This document shows, one piece after another, positions 18,972-27,576 of a stretch of DNA of 64,000 bases. The notes beneath the pieces were generated by a model, which saw nothing but the letters and a program-made list of their open reading frames with translations, was not told where the DNA came from and did no database searches. The position numbers were made by a program, and so were the translations under genes. Source of the stretch: JAAYJR01 sp964545315 (GTDB lineage Bacteria > Bacteroidota > Bacteroidia > Bacteroidales > Prolixibacteraceae); NCBI GenBank assembly GCA_964545315.1, contig CAZJGI010000008.1:13822-77821 (forward strand), given 5' to 3'. Position 1 is the stretch's first letter. Every line of letters starts with the position of its first letter.

Positions 18972-20894
18972 ATGGTAAATAAAATAACCAGTCTTGCCGA
19001 ATACTTGCAAAAGTATAAGGAAAGCGTTGCTGATCCAGACGGATTTTGGGGAAATATTGCTGAGAGCCATTTCTGGCAAAAAAAATGGGACAGGGTCCTT
19101 GATTGGAAATTTGAAGGAGAGGGAGCTCCGGATGTAAAATGGTTTGTAAACGGAAAGCTGAACATTACGGAAAATATTTTTGAACGTAACATGTTCATGA
19201 GGAAAGATCAGGTTGCTATTATTTGGGAGCCCAATGATCCAAAGGAAAAAGAGATTAAGTTGACTTATGGAGAGTTATATGACAAGGTAAGGCAGTTTGC
19301 CAACGCGTTATTAAAATTGGGCATTAAAAAAGGGGACAGAGTAGCAATTTATCTTCCTATGGTTCCTGAACTGGTTATTTCCATGTTGGCCTGTGCCCGT
19401 ATCGGGGCCATTCATTCAATAGTATTTGCAGGTTTTTCTGCGTCAGCGCTTGCTGACAGAATAAACGACGCCAAAGCTAATCTTTTAATTACTTCTGACG
19501 GTGGTTACCGCGGAACAAAATCAATACCTATGAAAGGGATTGTAGATGAAGCGCTTGAAAGCTGTCCTTCCGTGAAAAATGCAATAATTCTGGAGCACAC
19601 AAAAGATGAAGTAAAAATCGTTAAGGGGCGCGATCTTTGGTGGCATGATGTGATAAAAGGAGTTGGAACAGATAATAAGGCTGAAGTAATGGACTCCGAA
19701 GATATTCTCTTTATCCTTTACACATCGGGTTCTACCGGAAAACCCAAAGGTGTTGTTCATTCTACAGGCGGGTATATGGTTTATGCTGAGTATACATTTA
19801 AAAATGTGTTTCAATATAGTGACGGGGACATTTTCTGGTGCACAGCTGATATTGGCTGGGTTACAGGCCATTCCTATATAGTTTACGGTCCTCTGCTGAC
19901 CGGGGCTACTTCAGTGATGTTCGAAGGTGTGCCTACCTATCCTGATGCAGGCAGGTTTTGGGACATTGTTGACAAATTTAAAGTTAACCAGTTCTACACA
20001 GCCCCTACTGCTATTCGCGCGTTGGTAGCACAGGGTGACAAATGGGTCACAAGCCACGACCTTAGTTCATTAAAAGTATTAGGCACCGTTGGGGAACCTA
20101 TTAACGAAGAAGCATGGCGCTGGTACCACGACCTGGTGGGCAAAGCACGATGTCCGATCGTTGATACATGGTGGCAGACAGAAACCGGCGGAATTATGAT
20201 CACACCTCTTGCAGGCATCACTCCAACAAAACCGTCCCTCGCAACATTACCATTACCCGGAATACAACCAATACTGGTGGATCCCGAAGGTAATGAGCTA
20301 AAAGGTAACAGTGTTGAAGGAATCTTATGCATTAAATTCCCCTGGCCGGGAATGATACGTACAACATATGGTGACCACAAACGTTGTTTCATGACTTACT
20401 TCTCTGCCTACAGAAACCTCTATTTAACAGGTGACGGGGCAAAAAGGGATGAAGAAGGTTACTACCGGATCATTGGAAGGATTGATGATGTAATAAATGT
20501 ATCAGGTCACAGAATTGGTACAGCTGAAGTTGAAGATGCAATAAATCAACATCCGAAAGTGATCGAATCAGCGGTTGTAGGTTACCCTCACGAGATTAAA
20601 GGTTCCGGAATTTATGCATATGTTATCTGTGAGGATATGTCAGATGACAGTTTACAAAATATTGAAAATGAAATCCGTGAAACTGTGAACAAGTTTATCG
20701 GGCCAATAGCTAAACCGGATAAAATACAGATTGTTAGCGGTTTGCCAAAAACCCGTTCAGGTAAGATTATGCGAAGGATATTAAGAAAGATAGGTGAAGG
20801 AGATGCCACTAATCTGGGTGATACCTCCACTCTTCTTGATCCGGGTGTGGTTGAAGAAATAATTAGCGGCGCCAAAGTTCCGGTAAAACGTTAA
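18972..20894 (+). CDS. acs: Acetyl-CoA synthetase, AMP-forming
   Basis: Activates acetate to acetyl-CoA through acetyl-AMP. About 640 aa from the ATG at 18972. An upstream in-frame ATG at 18933 would add 13 residues with no family resemblance, so the internal start is preferred. The adenylation loop is YTSGSTGKPKGVVHS; WWQTETGG and the hinge GRIDDVINVSGHRI follow. The C-terminal catalytic lysine lies in PKTRSGKIMRR (K598 from the chosen start). In Salmonella this lysine (K609) is acetylated by Pat to inactivate the enzyme and deacetylated by CobB. A GNAT-fused synthetase and a sirtuin lie downstream on the same strand. A strong hairpin terminator follows at 20905-20937. Confidence 0.95.
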   Translation: MVNKITSLAEYLQKYKESVADPDGFWGNIAESHFWQKKWDRVLDWKFEGEGAPDVKWFVNGKLNITENIFERNMFMRKDQVAIIWEPNDPKEKEIKLTYGELYDKVRQFANALLKLGIKKGDRVAIYLPMVPELVISMLACARIGAIHSIVFAGFSASALADRINDAKANLLITSDGGYRGTKSIPMKGIVDEALESCPSVKNAIILEHTKDEVKIVKGRDLWWHDVIKGVGTDNKAEVMDSEDILFILYTSGSTGKPKGVVHSTGGYMVYAEYTFKNVFQYSDGDIFWCTADIGWVTGHSYIVYGPLLTGATSVMFEGVPTYPDAGRFWDIVDKFKVNQFYTAPTAIRALVAQGDKWVTSHDLSSLKVLGTVGEPINEEAWRWYHDLVGKARCPIVDTWWQTETGGIMITPLAGITPTKPSLATLPLPGIQPILVDPEGNELKGNSVEGILCIKFPWPGMIRTTYGDHKRCFMTYFSAYRNLYLTGDGAKRDEEGYYRIIGRIDDVINVSGHRIGTAEVEDAINQHPKVIESAVVGYPHEIKGSGIYAYVICEDMSDDSLQNIENEIRETVNKFIGPIAKPDKIQIVSGLPKTRSGKIMRRILRKIGEGDATNLGDTSTLLDPGVVEEIISGAKVPVKR

Positions 20895-20904
20895 TATATG
20901 CACT

Positions 20905-20937
20905 AAAAAAGACATCTCGGAAGGGATGTCTTTTTTT
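20905..20937 (+). terminator. Rho-independent terminator after acs
   Basis: A perfect stem (AAAAAAGACATC pairing with GATGTCTTTTTT) has an 8-nt loop (20917-20924) and runs into a T tract at 20931-20937. Its GC core is short, but the A/T flank extends the stem and supplies the U tract. It places the start of the following gene downstream of 20940, which rules out the ATG at 20926. Confidence 0.85.
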
Positions 20938-20964
20938 AATCTAAATCAGTTAAAGAATCAAATT

Positions 20965-22296
20965 ATGGAAAATCAAAGAGTTATGAACAGGTGGCTGGTT
21001 GTAGTCGGAGCAATATTAATACAGCTTGCCCTTGGAGCCATATATGCATGGTCGGTTTTTACTCCGGAACTGACTAATTCTCAGGGGATGTATAAATTTA
21101 CTGCAGGTCAGGCAGCATGGATATTTTCAGCCGGCCTTTTTATCTTTGCCCTTGTAATGATATGGGCAGGGAGGAAACTTGCCACCTTTGGACCGCAAAA
21201 GCTGGCTATTGCAGGAGGAATCACACTGGGACTTGGTTATATTCTCGCAGGTATTTTTGGTAGCAGTTTCATTACACAGTTGATATTTATAGGAATAATA
21301 GGAGGAGCAGGAATAGGGCTTGCTTATGTAGTGCCAATTGCAGTTGGTGTCAAGTGGTTCCCCGACAGAAAAGGGATGCTGACAGGGCTTGTTGTGGCAG
21401 GATTCGGATTCGGTGCAACTATATGGGTAAAATGGGCCGGCTCATGGGGAGGCGGACTCTTAAATACGCTTGAATTATTAGGGCTCGATGGAGTCAGAAG
21501 TGTATTTTTTCTCTACGGAATAATATTTGCCGTTATGGTTTTAATAGGGAGCCTGGTAATGAAAGATCCTCCTAAAGGCTGGCTACCAAAAGGTTATACA
21601 CCACCGGCAGTAAATTCTTCCAAAGCGTCAGGACACATAAACTTCGATTCTCATGAAATGCTTAAAACTCCACAGTTTTATATGCTTTTCATGACTTTTG
21701 TATTCTCTGCACTTGCAGGGCTTATGGTCATATATTGCATCAATCTTTTTGGGATCGATGCACTGACTTTCTCAAAACTAGGATCATTGGACAGCTCGGT
21801 TCCTGAATTCAAACCAACTGTTGAATGGGCAAGTTCAGTTGCCGGAACAGCGATGGCTGTATACGCCATTCTAAATGGCCTTGGCAGGATAATTTGGGGA
21901 ATAATTTCTGATAAAATCGGAAGAAAAATATCCATTTTCCTGATGTGTCTATTACAGGGAGTAATTATGCTTTTGCTGTTCAAAATGGGTGCTCATACAT
22001 CAACGTTAGTTGCTGCTGCGGCAATTATCGGATTTAATTTTGGAGGTAATTTTGCTTTATTTCCGGCAGCTACAGCTGATTTTTTCGGAAATACCACTGT
22101 TGGAAGAAATTACGGTTATGTATTTTTTGGATATGGCATCGCTGGTATTGCAGGACCACAAATTGCCGGCTTGTTCAAAGATGCAGCAAGTGGTGCAGAC
22201 ACGCCCGCCGCATGGCTTACGCCTTTTATCATAGCAGGAATTGCATGTCTGGCAGGAGCTGCATTGATACTCCTTACGAAACCTCCAAAACGTTAA
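20965..22296 (+). CDS. OFA-family MFS transporter (oxalate/formate antiporter-like)
   Basis: About 443-aa inner-membrane transporter with 12 predicted helices. The family-typical N-terminus is RWLVVVGAILIQLALGAIYAWSVF, seen from about residue 8, with the MFS loop GGAGIGLAYVVPIAV and WFPDRKGMLTG between helices. The first in-frame ATG at 20926 lies inside the acs terminator, so the ATG at 20965 is chosen. OFA members move oxalate/formate or other monocarboxylates. Its place between acs and an acyl-CoA synthetase suggests a short-chain acid such as acetate, formate or propionate, but the substrate is inferred. Confidence 0.88.
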   Translation: MENQRVMNRWLVVVGAILIQLALGAIYAWSVFTPELTNSQGMYKFTAGQAAWIFSAGLFIFALVMIWAGRKLATFGPQKLAIAGGITLGLGYILAGIFGSSFITQLIFIGIIGGAGIGLAYVVPIAVGVKWFPDRKGMLTGLVVAGFGFGATIWVKWAGSWGGGLLNTLELLGLDGVRSVFFLYGIIFAVMVLIGSLVMKDPPKGWLPKGYTPPAVNSSKASGHINFDSHEMLKTPQFYMLFMTFVFSALAGLMVIYCINLFGIDALTFSKLGSLDSSVPEFKPTVEWASSVAGTAMAVYAILNGLGRIIWGIISDKIGRKISIFLMCLLQGVIMLLLFKMGAHTSTLVAAAAIIGFNFGGNFALFPAATADFFGNTTVGRNYGYVFFGYGIAGIAGPQIAGLFKDAASGADTPAAWLTPFIIAGIACLAGAALILLTKPPKR

Positions 22297-22362
22297 ATTT
22301 ATTTTATGATAAAAAAATAATTTGTTTTCCGGTAAATATATGTTAATTTAACAATGGCCGAA

Positions 22363-22407
22363 AATAATCAGGCTTTTCCGGTAAAAGGGGGCTAAAGCCT
22401 GATTATT
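22363..22407. repeat. Long perfect hairpin (14-bp arms) downstream of the OFA transporter
   Basis: The 14-nt arms AATAATCAGGCTTT (22363-22376) and AAAGCCTGATTATT (22394-22407) pair perfectly around a 17-nt G-rich loop. No T tract follows, so this is not a textbook terminator. It may stabilise the transcript end or be a dispersed REP-like element of a different family from those at 45951 and 61641. Confidence 0.7.
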
Positions 22408-22522
22408 GATTTATCTAAATTAATGTTATCAAACAGGTACAAAAAAAATTGTTTTTTAACATTTTATTAAGAATTTTGCGGCTTCAAAATTTACCATAAA
22501 CAAATTAAAAAATATCATAAAG

Positions 22523-25219
22523 ATGGCCATAAAAAAGTTAGACAGTATTTTTAAACCCAAAAGAATAGCATTAATAGGGGTTTCCAGTAATCCTGACAGT
22601 GTAGGTGGAATTACCCTTCGTAATTTGGTTGGAGGTGGATACAACGGGGTGGTTTATCCCGTAAATCCCAAAAGAGAGGCGGTTTTTGGAATCCCATGTT
22701 ATCCTGATGTAAAAAGTCTCCCCAAGGTTCCCGATCTGGCAGTAATTATGACTGCCGCTAAAACTGTTCCCCAGTTGGTCCGTGAGTGTGGTGAAGCAGG
22801 TATTCACGGATTAATAATTATGTCGGCCGGTTTTAAAGAAGCAGGTGAGGAAGGGAAAATATTAGAGGAGCAGGTAAAGGCAGAAAAAGCCAAATTCCCT
22901 GATATGCGTATCATCGGTCCTAATTGCCTTGGCATACTGGTTCCGGGGCAAAGCATGAATGTAAGCTTTGCTAACGGCATGCCCGAAAAAGGACATGTAG
23001 CATTTATCTCCCAGTCGGGTGCTCTTTGTACCTCTGTCCTTGACTGGGCTTATGAATCACATATTGGATTTTCATATTTTGTATCTATTGGTAATTCAAT
23101 GGATGTCAACTTTGGTGATTTGATTGATTATTTTGGCCAGGACCCAAATACCAAGTCAATAGTTCTGTATGTGGAATCTCTTTCATATGCAAGGAACTTT
23201 ATGTCGGCAGCCCGTGCATTCTCACGGGAAAAGCCGATCATTGTTTATAAATCAGGTCGCTTTCCCGAATCAGCTGCGGCTGCTGCTTCTCATACCGGAG
23301 CCCTCGCATCTGAAGATTCAATATATGATGCTGTTTTCCGCAGGGCAGGACTTGCCAGAGTATATGAATTTGGAAACCTTTTTGATTTCACCGACCTCGT
23401 GGGCAGAAAAAGGATACCAAAAGGGAACAGGCTCGCTATTGTAACAAATGCCGGCGGCCCGGGTGTAATGGCTACAGACACACTCATTTCAATGGGTGGA
23501 AAGCTTGTCAGGCTTTCAGATGAAACAATGCAAAAGCTGAATGACTATCTACCTGCATTCTGGTCGCACGGAAACCCGGTAGATGTTCTTGGGGATGCCA
23601 CCCCTGAAAGATTTGCCAGGGCAACAGAAATAGTTTTGGAAGATAAAAATGTTGATGCTGTTTTGGTACTCCTGACACCACAGGCTATGACTGCCCCGAC
23701 AGAAACCGCTGAGGCTATAACAAAAATGGCATCCAAGACTTCCAAAACCATAATGGCTGCCTGGCTGGGTGGTGCCAGTATGCGGGAAGGTGTACAGGTT
23801 TTCAATCAGGCAGGACTTTCAAGCTACCCAACTCCTGAACAGGCTATCGGAGCATTCATGACCCTTTCCCAATATGCAAAAAACCAGGAATTGCTTTATG
23901 AAACACCAAAAGAAATACCTGTTTCATTCCAATATGACAGGGATATGCTGCGTGAAAAATATATAAACGAAGTATTTCCGAAAGCCAGAATACTTAATGA
24001 AGATGATTCAAAAATGCTCGTTAACGACTATGGCATAGATACTACACACCCGACGCCTGCTGCCACAGAAGACGAAGCAGTTGCTATTGCAGATAAAAAA
24101 GGTTATCCTGTAGTTTTGAAAATATATTCGCCTGATATTACTCATAAATCAGATGTTGGAGGTGTTGCCCTGAACATAAAAGATGAAGAAATGGTGAGGG
24201 CTACATTTAGAAATATGGTTAAAACAGCTGCGGCAAAACGCCCTGATGCAAGGATAGATGGCGTTACTGTTCAAAGAATGGTTGATCCTAAAGATGCTGT
24301 AGAACTTATTATCGGAATTAAGAAAGACCCTGCATTCGGAACTGTTATGCTGGTGGGCATGGGTGGAACAACTGCAGAACTGTTTAAGGACAAAAGGCTT
24401 GAATTCCCTCCACTTAATGAGAGGCTCGCCAGACAAATGCTTGAATCACTTCAGATATATCCACTATTGCAAGGTTACCGCGGGGCCCCGGCAAAAGATA
24501 TTGACAAACTAGTTGAAGTGCTTATAAGAATGTCTTACCTGGCAGCTGATTATCCTGAAATTAAAGAACTCGATATAAATCCGCTTATTGTAACGCCTAA
24601 AGATATTATTGCCCTGGATGCCCGAATAGTAGTTGATGAGGATGTTCTTGGAAAGCATGTTAAAGATTACTCACACCTTATATTAAGGCCTTATCCGGAA
24701 AGACTTCTTCGTACAACAGATCTTAAAGATGGAACAAAAGTTACTTTAAGGCCGATAAAACCGGAAGACGAACCTATGTGGCTTGAACTTCTGGGAAGTT
24801 GTTCCAAGGAGTCTATCTATCATCGCTTCAGATACGATTTCTATTACGATTCCCATGAGGTAGCAACTCAATTCTGCTTTATTGATTATGACAGGGAAAT
24901 TGCTATTGTAGCAGAAATAGAAGAAGAGGGTAGAAAAAAAATTATAGGTGTTGGGCGATTAATTGCTGACCCTGATGTTGAAATTATGGAATATGCTATC
25001 CTAATAACTGATGCCTGGCAGAAAAAGGAATTGGGGTACATCATAACAGATTACTGTATGGATATAGCCAAGCTGAGAGGCATAAAAATACTGGTTGCAG
25101 AAACTACCCGTGATAATAAACCCATGATATCTGTATTTAAAAAGCTTAATTTTAAAATCAGGTTTAATGAGGATTCTACTGTGTCTGTCAGAAAGGAGAT
25201 AATGGCAGATGCAGAATAG
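22523..25219 (+). CDS. ADP-forming acyl-CoA synthetase with C-terminal GNAT acetyltransferase domain (Pat-like)
   Basis: 898-aa protein. Domains in order: CoA-binding Rossmann domain (about 8-135), succinyl-CoA-ligase-like domains (about 150-460) with the phosphohistidine motif SHTG (His257), ATP-grasp domain (about 480-705) with ITHKSDVGGVAL, and a GNAT domain (about 720-895) beginning KVTLRPIKPEDEP. The same layout occurs in the protein acetyltransferase Pat/YfiQ. As I recall, Pat's synthetase half has lost the catalytic histidine; here SHTG is intact, so both acetate-CoA ligase (ADP) and protein acylation are plausible. Position between acs and a sirtuin supports a role in lysine acetylation of Acs. 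A 226-bp gap with a hairpin separates it from the transporter gene. Confidence 0.9.
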   Translation: MAIKKLDSIFKPKRIALIGVSSNPDSVGGITLRNLVGGGYNGVVYPVNPKREAVFGIPCYPDVKSLPKVPDLAVIMTAAKTVPQLVRECGEAGIHGLIIMSAGFKEAGEEGKILEEQVKAEKAKFPDMRIIGPNCLGILVPGQSMNVSFANGMPEKGHVAFISQSGALCTSVLDWAYESHIGFSYFVSIGNSMDVNFGDLIDYFGQDPNTKSIVLYVESLSYARNFMSAARAFSREKPIIVYKSGRFPESAAAAASHTGALASEDSIYDAVFRRAGLARVYEFGNLFDFTDLVGRKRIPKGNRLAIVTNAGGPGVMATDTLISMGGKLVRLSDETMQKLNDYLPAFWSHGNPVDVLGDATPERFARATEIVLEDKNVDAVLVLLTPQAMTAPTETAEAITKMASKTSKTIMAAWLGGASMREGVQVFNQAGLSSYPTPEQAIGAFMTLSQYAKNQELLYETPKEIPVSFQYDRDMLREKYINEVFPKARILNEDDSKMLVNDYGIDTTHPTPAATEDEAVAIADKKGYPVVLKIYSPDITHKSDVGGVALNIKDEEMVRATFRNMVKTAAAKRPDARIDGVTVQRMVDPKDAVELIIGIKKDPAFGTVMLVGMGGTTAELFKDKRLEFPPLNERLARQMLESLQIYPLLQGYRGAPAKDIDKLVEVLIRMSYLAADYPEIKELDINPLIVTPKDIIALDARIVVDEDVLGKHVKDYSHLILRPYPERLLRTTDLKDGTKVTLRPIKPEDEPMWLELLGSCSKESIYHRFRYDFYYDSHEVATQFCFIDYDREIAIVAEIEEEGRKKIIGVGRLIADPDVEIMEYAILITDAWQKKELGYIITDYCMDIAKLRGIKILVAETTRDNKPMISVFKKLNFKIRFNEDSTVSVRKEIMADAE

Positions 25220-25299
25220 TTTCCAATCTGAATTGAAAACTTCATAGTAAATTCCGGTAGTCAGAAACTTCACTGCCGTGCTATTAGTGAAACAGGAAT

Positions 25300-26043
25300 A
25301 TGGATATTGAAAAAATTACAGAAGCTGTAAAACTTATACGGAATTCGAAGTATATGATTGCCTTTACAGGTGCAGGGGTTTCGGTGGAGAGCGGCATCCC
25401 TCCTTTTAGAGGTGAAGGAGGATTGTGGAATACTAATCATCCGAATTTTGTGGAAATTGAATATTTCTATAAAAAGCCCCTGCAATCCTGGAAAAAAATT
25501 AAAGAAATTTTTTATGATAAGCTCGTCGATGCCGAGCCTAATATGGCTCACCTGGTATTGGCAAAAATGGAAAAAAGAGGATTTCTGGAATCCGTTATAA
25601 CCCAAAACATCGATCACCTGCATCAAAAAGCAGGTATTAAATATGTTTATGAACTGCATGGTACTTACAGACGGATGGTATGTACTGAATGTAATTCTGA
25701 ATATGATATGAGTTTTGCAGATCTTAATTTTTTGCCTCCAACTTGTTACATTTGTAAAGGAATCTTAAAACCTGATTTTGTCTTTTTTAACGAACCAATT
25801 CCTGCCTTTGCAAAAAAACGTTCATTTGAAGAGGCTGAAAAAGCAGATTTAATATTAATTATTGGAACTCATGCAGAAGTACTGCCGGCAGCAGAAATTC
25901 CTAAAATTGCTAAAAATACGGGAGCAGGAATTATTGAGATCAATATTAAACCTTCATACTTCACTCATACAATAACTGATGTATTTATTCAGGCTAAAGC
26001 AACTGAAGCTATGAAAATGATAGGAGAATTGCTCTATCTGTAG
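25300..26043 (+). CDS. Sirtuin, NAD-dependent protein deacylase
   Basis: 247-aa Sir2-family enzyme that removes acyl groups from lysine using NAD. NAD-binding motifs are GAGVSVESGIPPFRG (24-38) and QNIDHLH (102-108). The catalytic histidine is H120 in ELHG. The structural zinc site is C128/C131 and C149/C152. It lies 80 bp after the GNAT-fused synthetase on the same strand. With acs close by, this is the expected eraser for acetylated Acs; other targets are likely too. It ends 15 bp from the convergent Nudix gene with no terminator hairpin visible. Confidence 0.93.
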   Translation: MDIEKITEAVKLIRNSKYMIAFTGAGVSVESGIPPFRGEGGLWNTNHPNFVEIEYFYKKPLQSWKKIKEIFYDKLVDAEPNMAHLVLAKMEKRGFLESVITQNIDHLHQKAGIKYVYELHGTYRRMVCTECNSEYDMSFADLNFLPPTCYICKGILKPDFVFFNEPIPAFAKKRSFEEAEKADLILIIGTHAEVLPAAEIPKIAKNTGAGIIEINIKPSYFTHTITDVFIQAKATEAMKMIGELLYL

Positions 26044-26058
26044 AAGTAGTATGAATTG

Positions 26059-26493
26059 TCAAATCCCGGGGAAATGGTCATGGAAAAAGTTCTGTATAAT
26101 TTGATAATGGTCAAAAGCCATTTGTGGAAGATCAAAAAACGGAAACCATCTGGCTAAAGCAGCATCATCTCCTCCCCTAACCTCTTTCTGTGATTCTAAT
26201 TCGGCATAAAAAATTACAGAAATAGTCCTCCCCCTGGGATCACGATCGATTGCATCAAATACTTTATATTGCCTGATATTACTTAATTGCAGTCCTGTTT
26301 CCTCTTTTAACTCACGCAGACATGATTCTTCCAATAGTTCATCCATTTCAACAAATCCTCCCGGCAGAGCCCATTGTCCCAAAAAAGGTTCTCGTCCCCT
26401 TTTTATTAACAGAAGTGAAAAGCATTCACTATCTTTTACATATATAATTGCATCGACTGTTAAAGCCGGCCTTGGATAACGATAGGTATACAT
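26059..26493 (-). CDS. Nudix hydrolase
   Basis: 144-aa Nudix protein with a perfect Nudix box: G at GGFVEMDE, seven residues, then RELKEETGL, at about residues 42-64. The N-terminal RPALTVDAIIYV and IKRGREPFLGQWALPGG match the NrtR/ADP-ribose-type hydrolases of Bacteroidota, but no DNA-binding domain follows, so it is the stand-alone form. It is probably a nucleotide-sugar or ADP-ribose pyrophosphatase. It lies downstream of the small TM ORF and NlpC/P60 gene on the same strand. Confidence 0.9.
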   Translation of the reverse strand: MYTYRYPRPALTVDAIIYVKDSECFSLLLIKRGREPFLGQWALPGGFVEMDELLEESCLRELKEETGLQLSNIRQYKVFDAIDRDPRGRTISVIFYAELESQKEVRGGDDAALARWFPFFDLPQMAFDHYQIIQNFFHDHFPGI

Positions 26494-26517
26494 CCAATTT
26501 TTATTAAGTTATTGTAT

Positions 26518-26613
26518 TTAATTATCGGTATGGTCTTTTTTGCTGTATCTGTAGATTAATACAATTACAAAAATTATAATAACCAGATAGATAAATAGTT
26601 CAACCTTTTCCAT
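26518..26613 (-). CDS. Small single-pass membrane protein (31 aa), candidate
   Basis: A 31-codon open frame whose ATG at 26613 lies within the last codons of the NlpC/P60 gene (14-nt overlap) and which ends 24 bp before the Nudix start. The product has a MEKVELF start, one hydrophobic stretch (about residues 6-21) and a charged, hydrophilic tail ending in DHTDN. The overlap arrangement and clear topology favour a real small protein, but its length means chance cannot be excluded and the family is unknown. Confidence 0.45.
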   Translation of the reverse strand: MEKVELFIYLVIIIFVIVLIYRYSKKDHTDN

Positions 26614-27400
26614 AGGCATTGATTATTTTTTTTAAAACACACAGTTTATGAGTGTAACATTTCATTGCGGTGTTAAAAATACCATAATGATCTAACTTAT
26701 CAATTCTCACCCTTCCTGAGGCGTGAATAATTTTATCATGCTTCCAAATTAATCCAACGTGAACTATCTTACCCTTTTCATTTTCAAAAAATGCAAGGTC
26801 ACCCGGTTCACTCTCTGTAAGAGAACTTATAATTTGTCCGGAACAAGCCTGCTGTGATGCATCACGAGGTATCTTTATACCAATCATCTTATATAAAACC
26901 TGTGAAAAACCACTGCAGTCAATGCCTAAGGGTGACCTGCCTCCCCACAGATACGGAGCGTTGTAATATTTATAGGCCTGTGACAGTATTAATTCTCTTG
27001 GATCTTTTATTTTGCCGTAAATTACAGCGCCTTTCTGCATATAAGTTTCCTTATTTATAGTAAACCTTTTTAAATATGGCCTCCAATTGGGAAGAGTACT
27101 CCCGGCAACTAAAATAATAGCTTGCCCGTTTTTGTCTTCTATGATATTAAAAATATCGGAGGTTACAGCAATGGGATTTTTTTCTATTTTACTGATTACC
27201 CGCTCATCAACAGGCGTTATCATTTTTGTGTCTGTCCATCCTGTATAACCATCCCAGGCAAGCTTTACGTAACACCATTTTGGAATCTCCTCTGTAATCT
27301 CAAAATTTTCACCAAATAATATTTGAGTAACCATTTCACTTTGCTCTGAAGGTTCCTTCCTGACAGGTATGAGACTTAGTTGGGAAATACCGTAATGCAT
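26600..27400 (-). CDS. NlpC/P60 cysteine peptidase with N-terminal SH3-like domains
   Basis: 266-aa putative cell-wall hydrolase. Residues 1-130 hold SH3b-like segments (KWCYVKLAWDGYTGWTD). The C-terminal NlpC/P60 domain has its nucleophile in GIDCSGF (C162) and histidine in KIVHVGLIW, with IIHASGRVRID after it. The family cleaves gamma-D-Glu-diaminopimelate bonds in murein stem peptides, as in YkfC-type recycling enzymes. No signal peptide is visible, consistent with a cytoplasmic recycling role. The 3' end overlaps the 31-aa membrane ORF. Confidence 0.9.
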   Translation of the reverse strand: MHYGISQLSLIPVRKEPSEQSEMVTQILFGENFEITEEIPKWCYVKLAWDGYTGWTDTKMITPVDERVISKIEKNPIAVTSDIFNIIEDKNGQAIILVAGSTLPNWRPYLKRFTINKETYMQKGAVIYGKIKDPRELILSQAYKYYNAPYLWGGRSPLGIDCSGFSQVLYKMIGIKIPRDASQQACSGQIISSLTESEPGDLAFFENEKGKIVHVGLIWKHDKIIHASGRVRIDKLDHYGIFNTAMKCYTHKLCVLKKIINAYGKG

Positions 27401-27576
27401 TAAATAATTTTCTTAACTTTAAGTTTGAAAAATTGATGGCTATGACATGTTGACTTGTACAAAACTATGAAAAAATTATGTATTGGCTTATCTAAATGAA
27501 TTACAAATAGTAAATTTGATACTATATGCAATTTATTTGTTTCTTTATATTTCAGAATTGATTAAATTCTTTTATA

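Noticed and set aside
20926..20964. Upstream in-frame start for the OFA transporter
   Set aside because: It lies inside the terminator hairpin of acs; the ATG at 20965 leads directly into the first helix motif.
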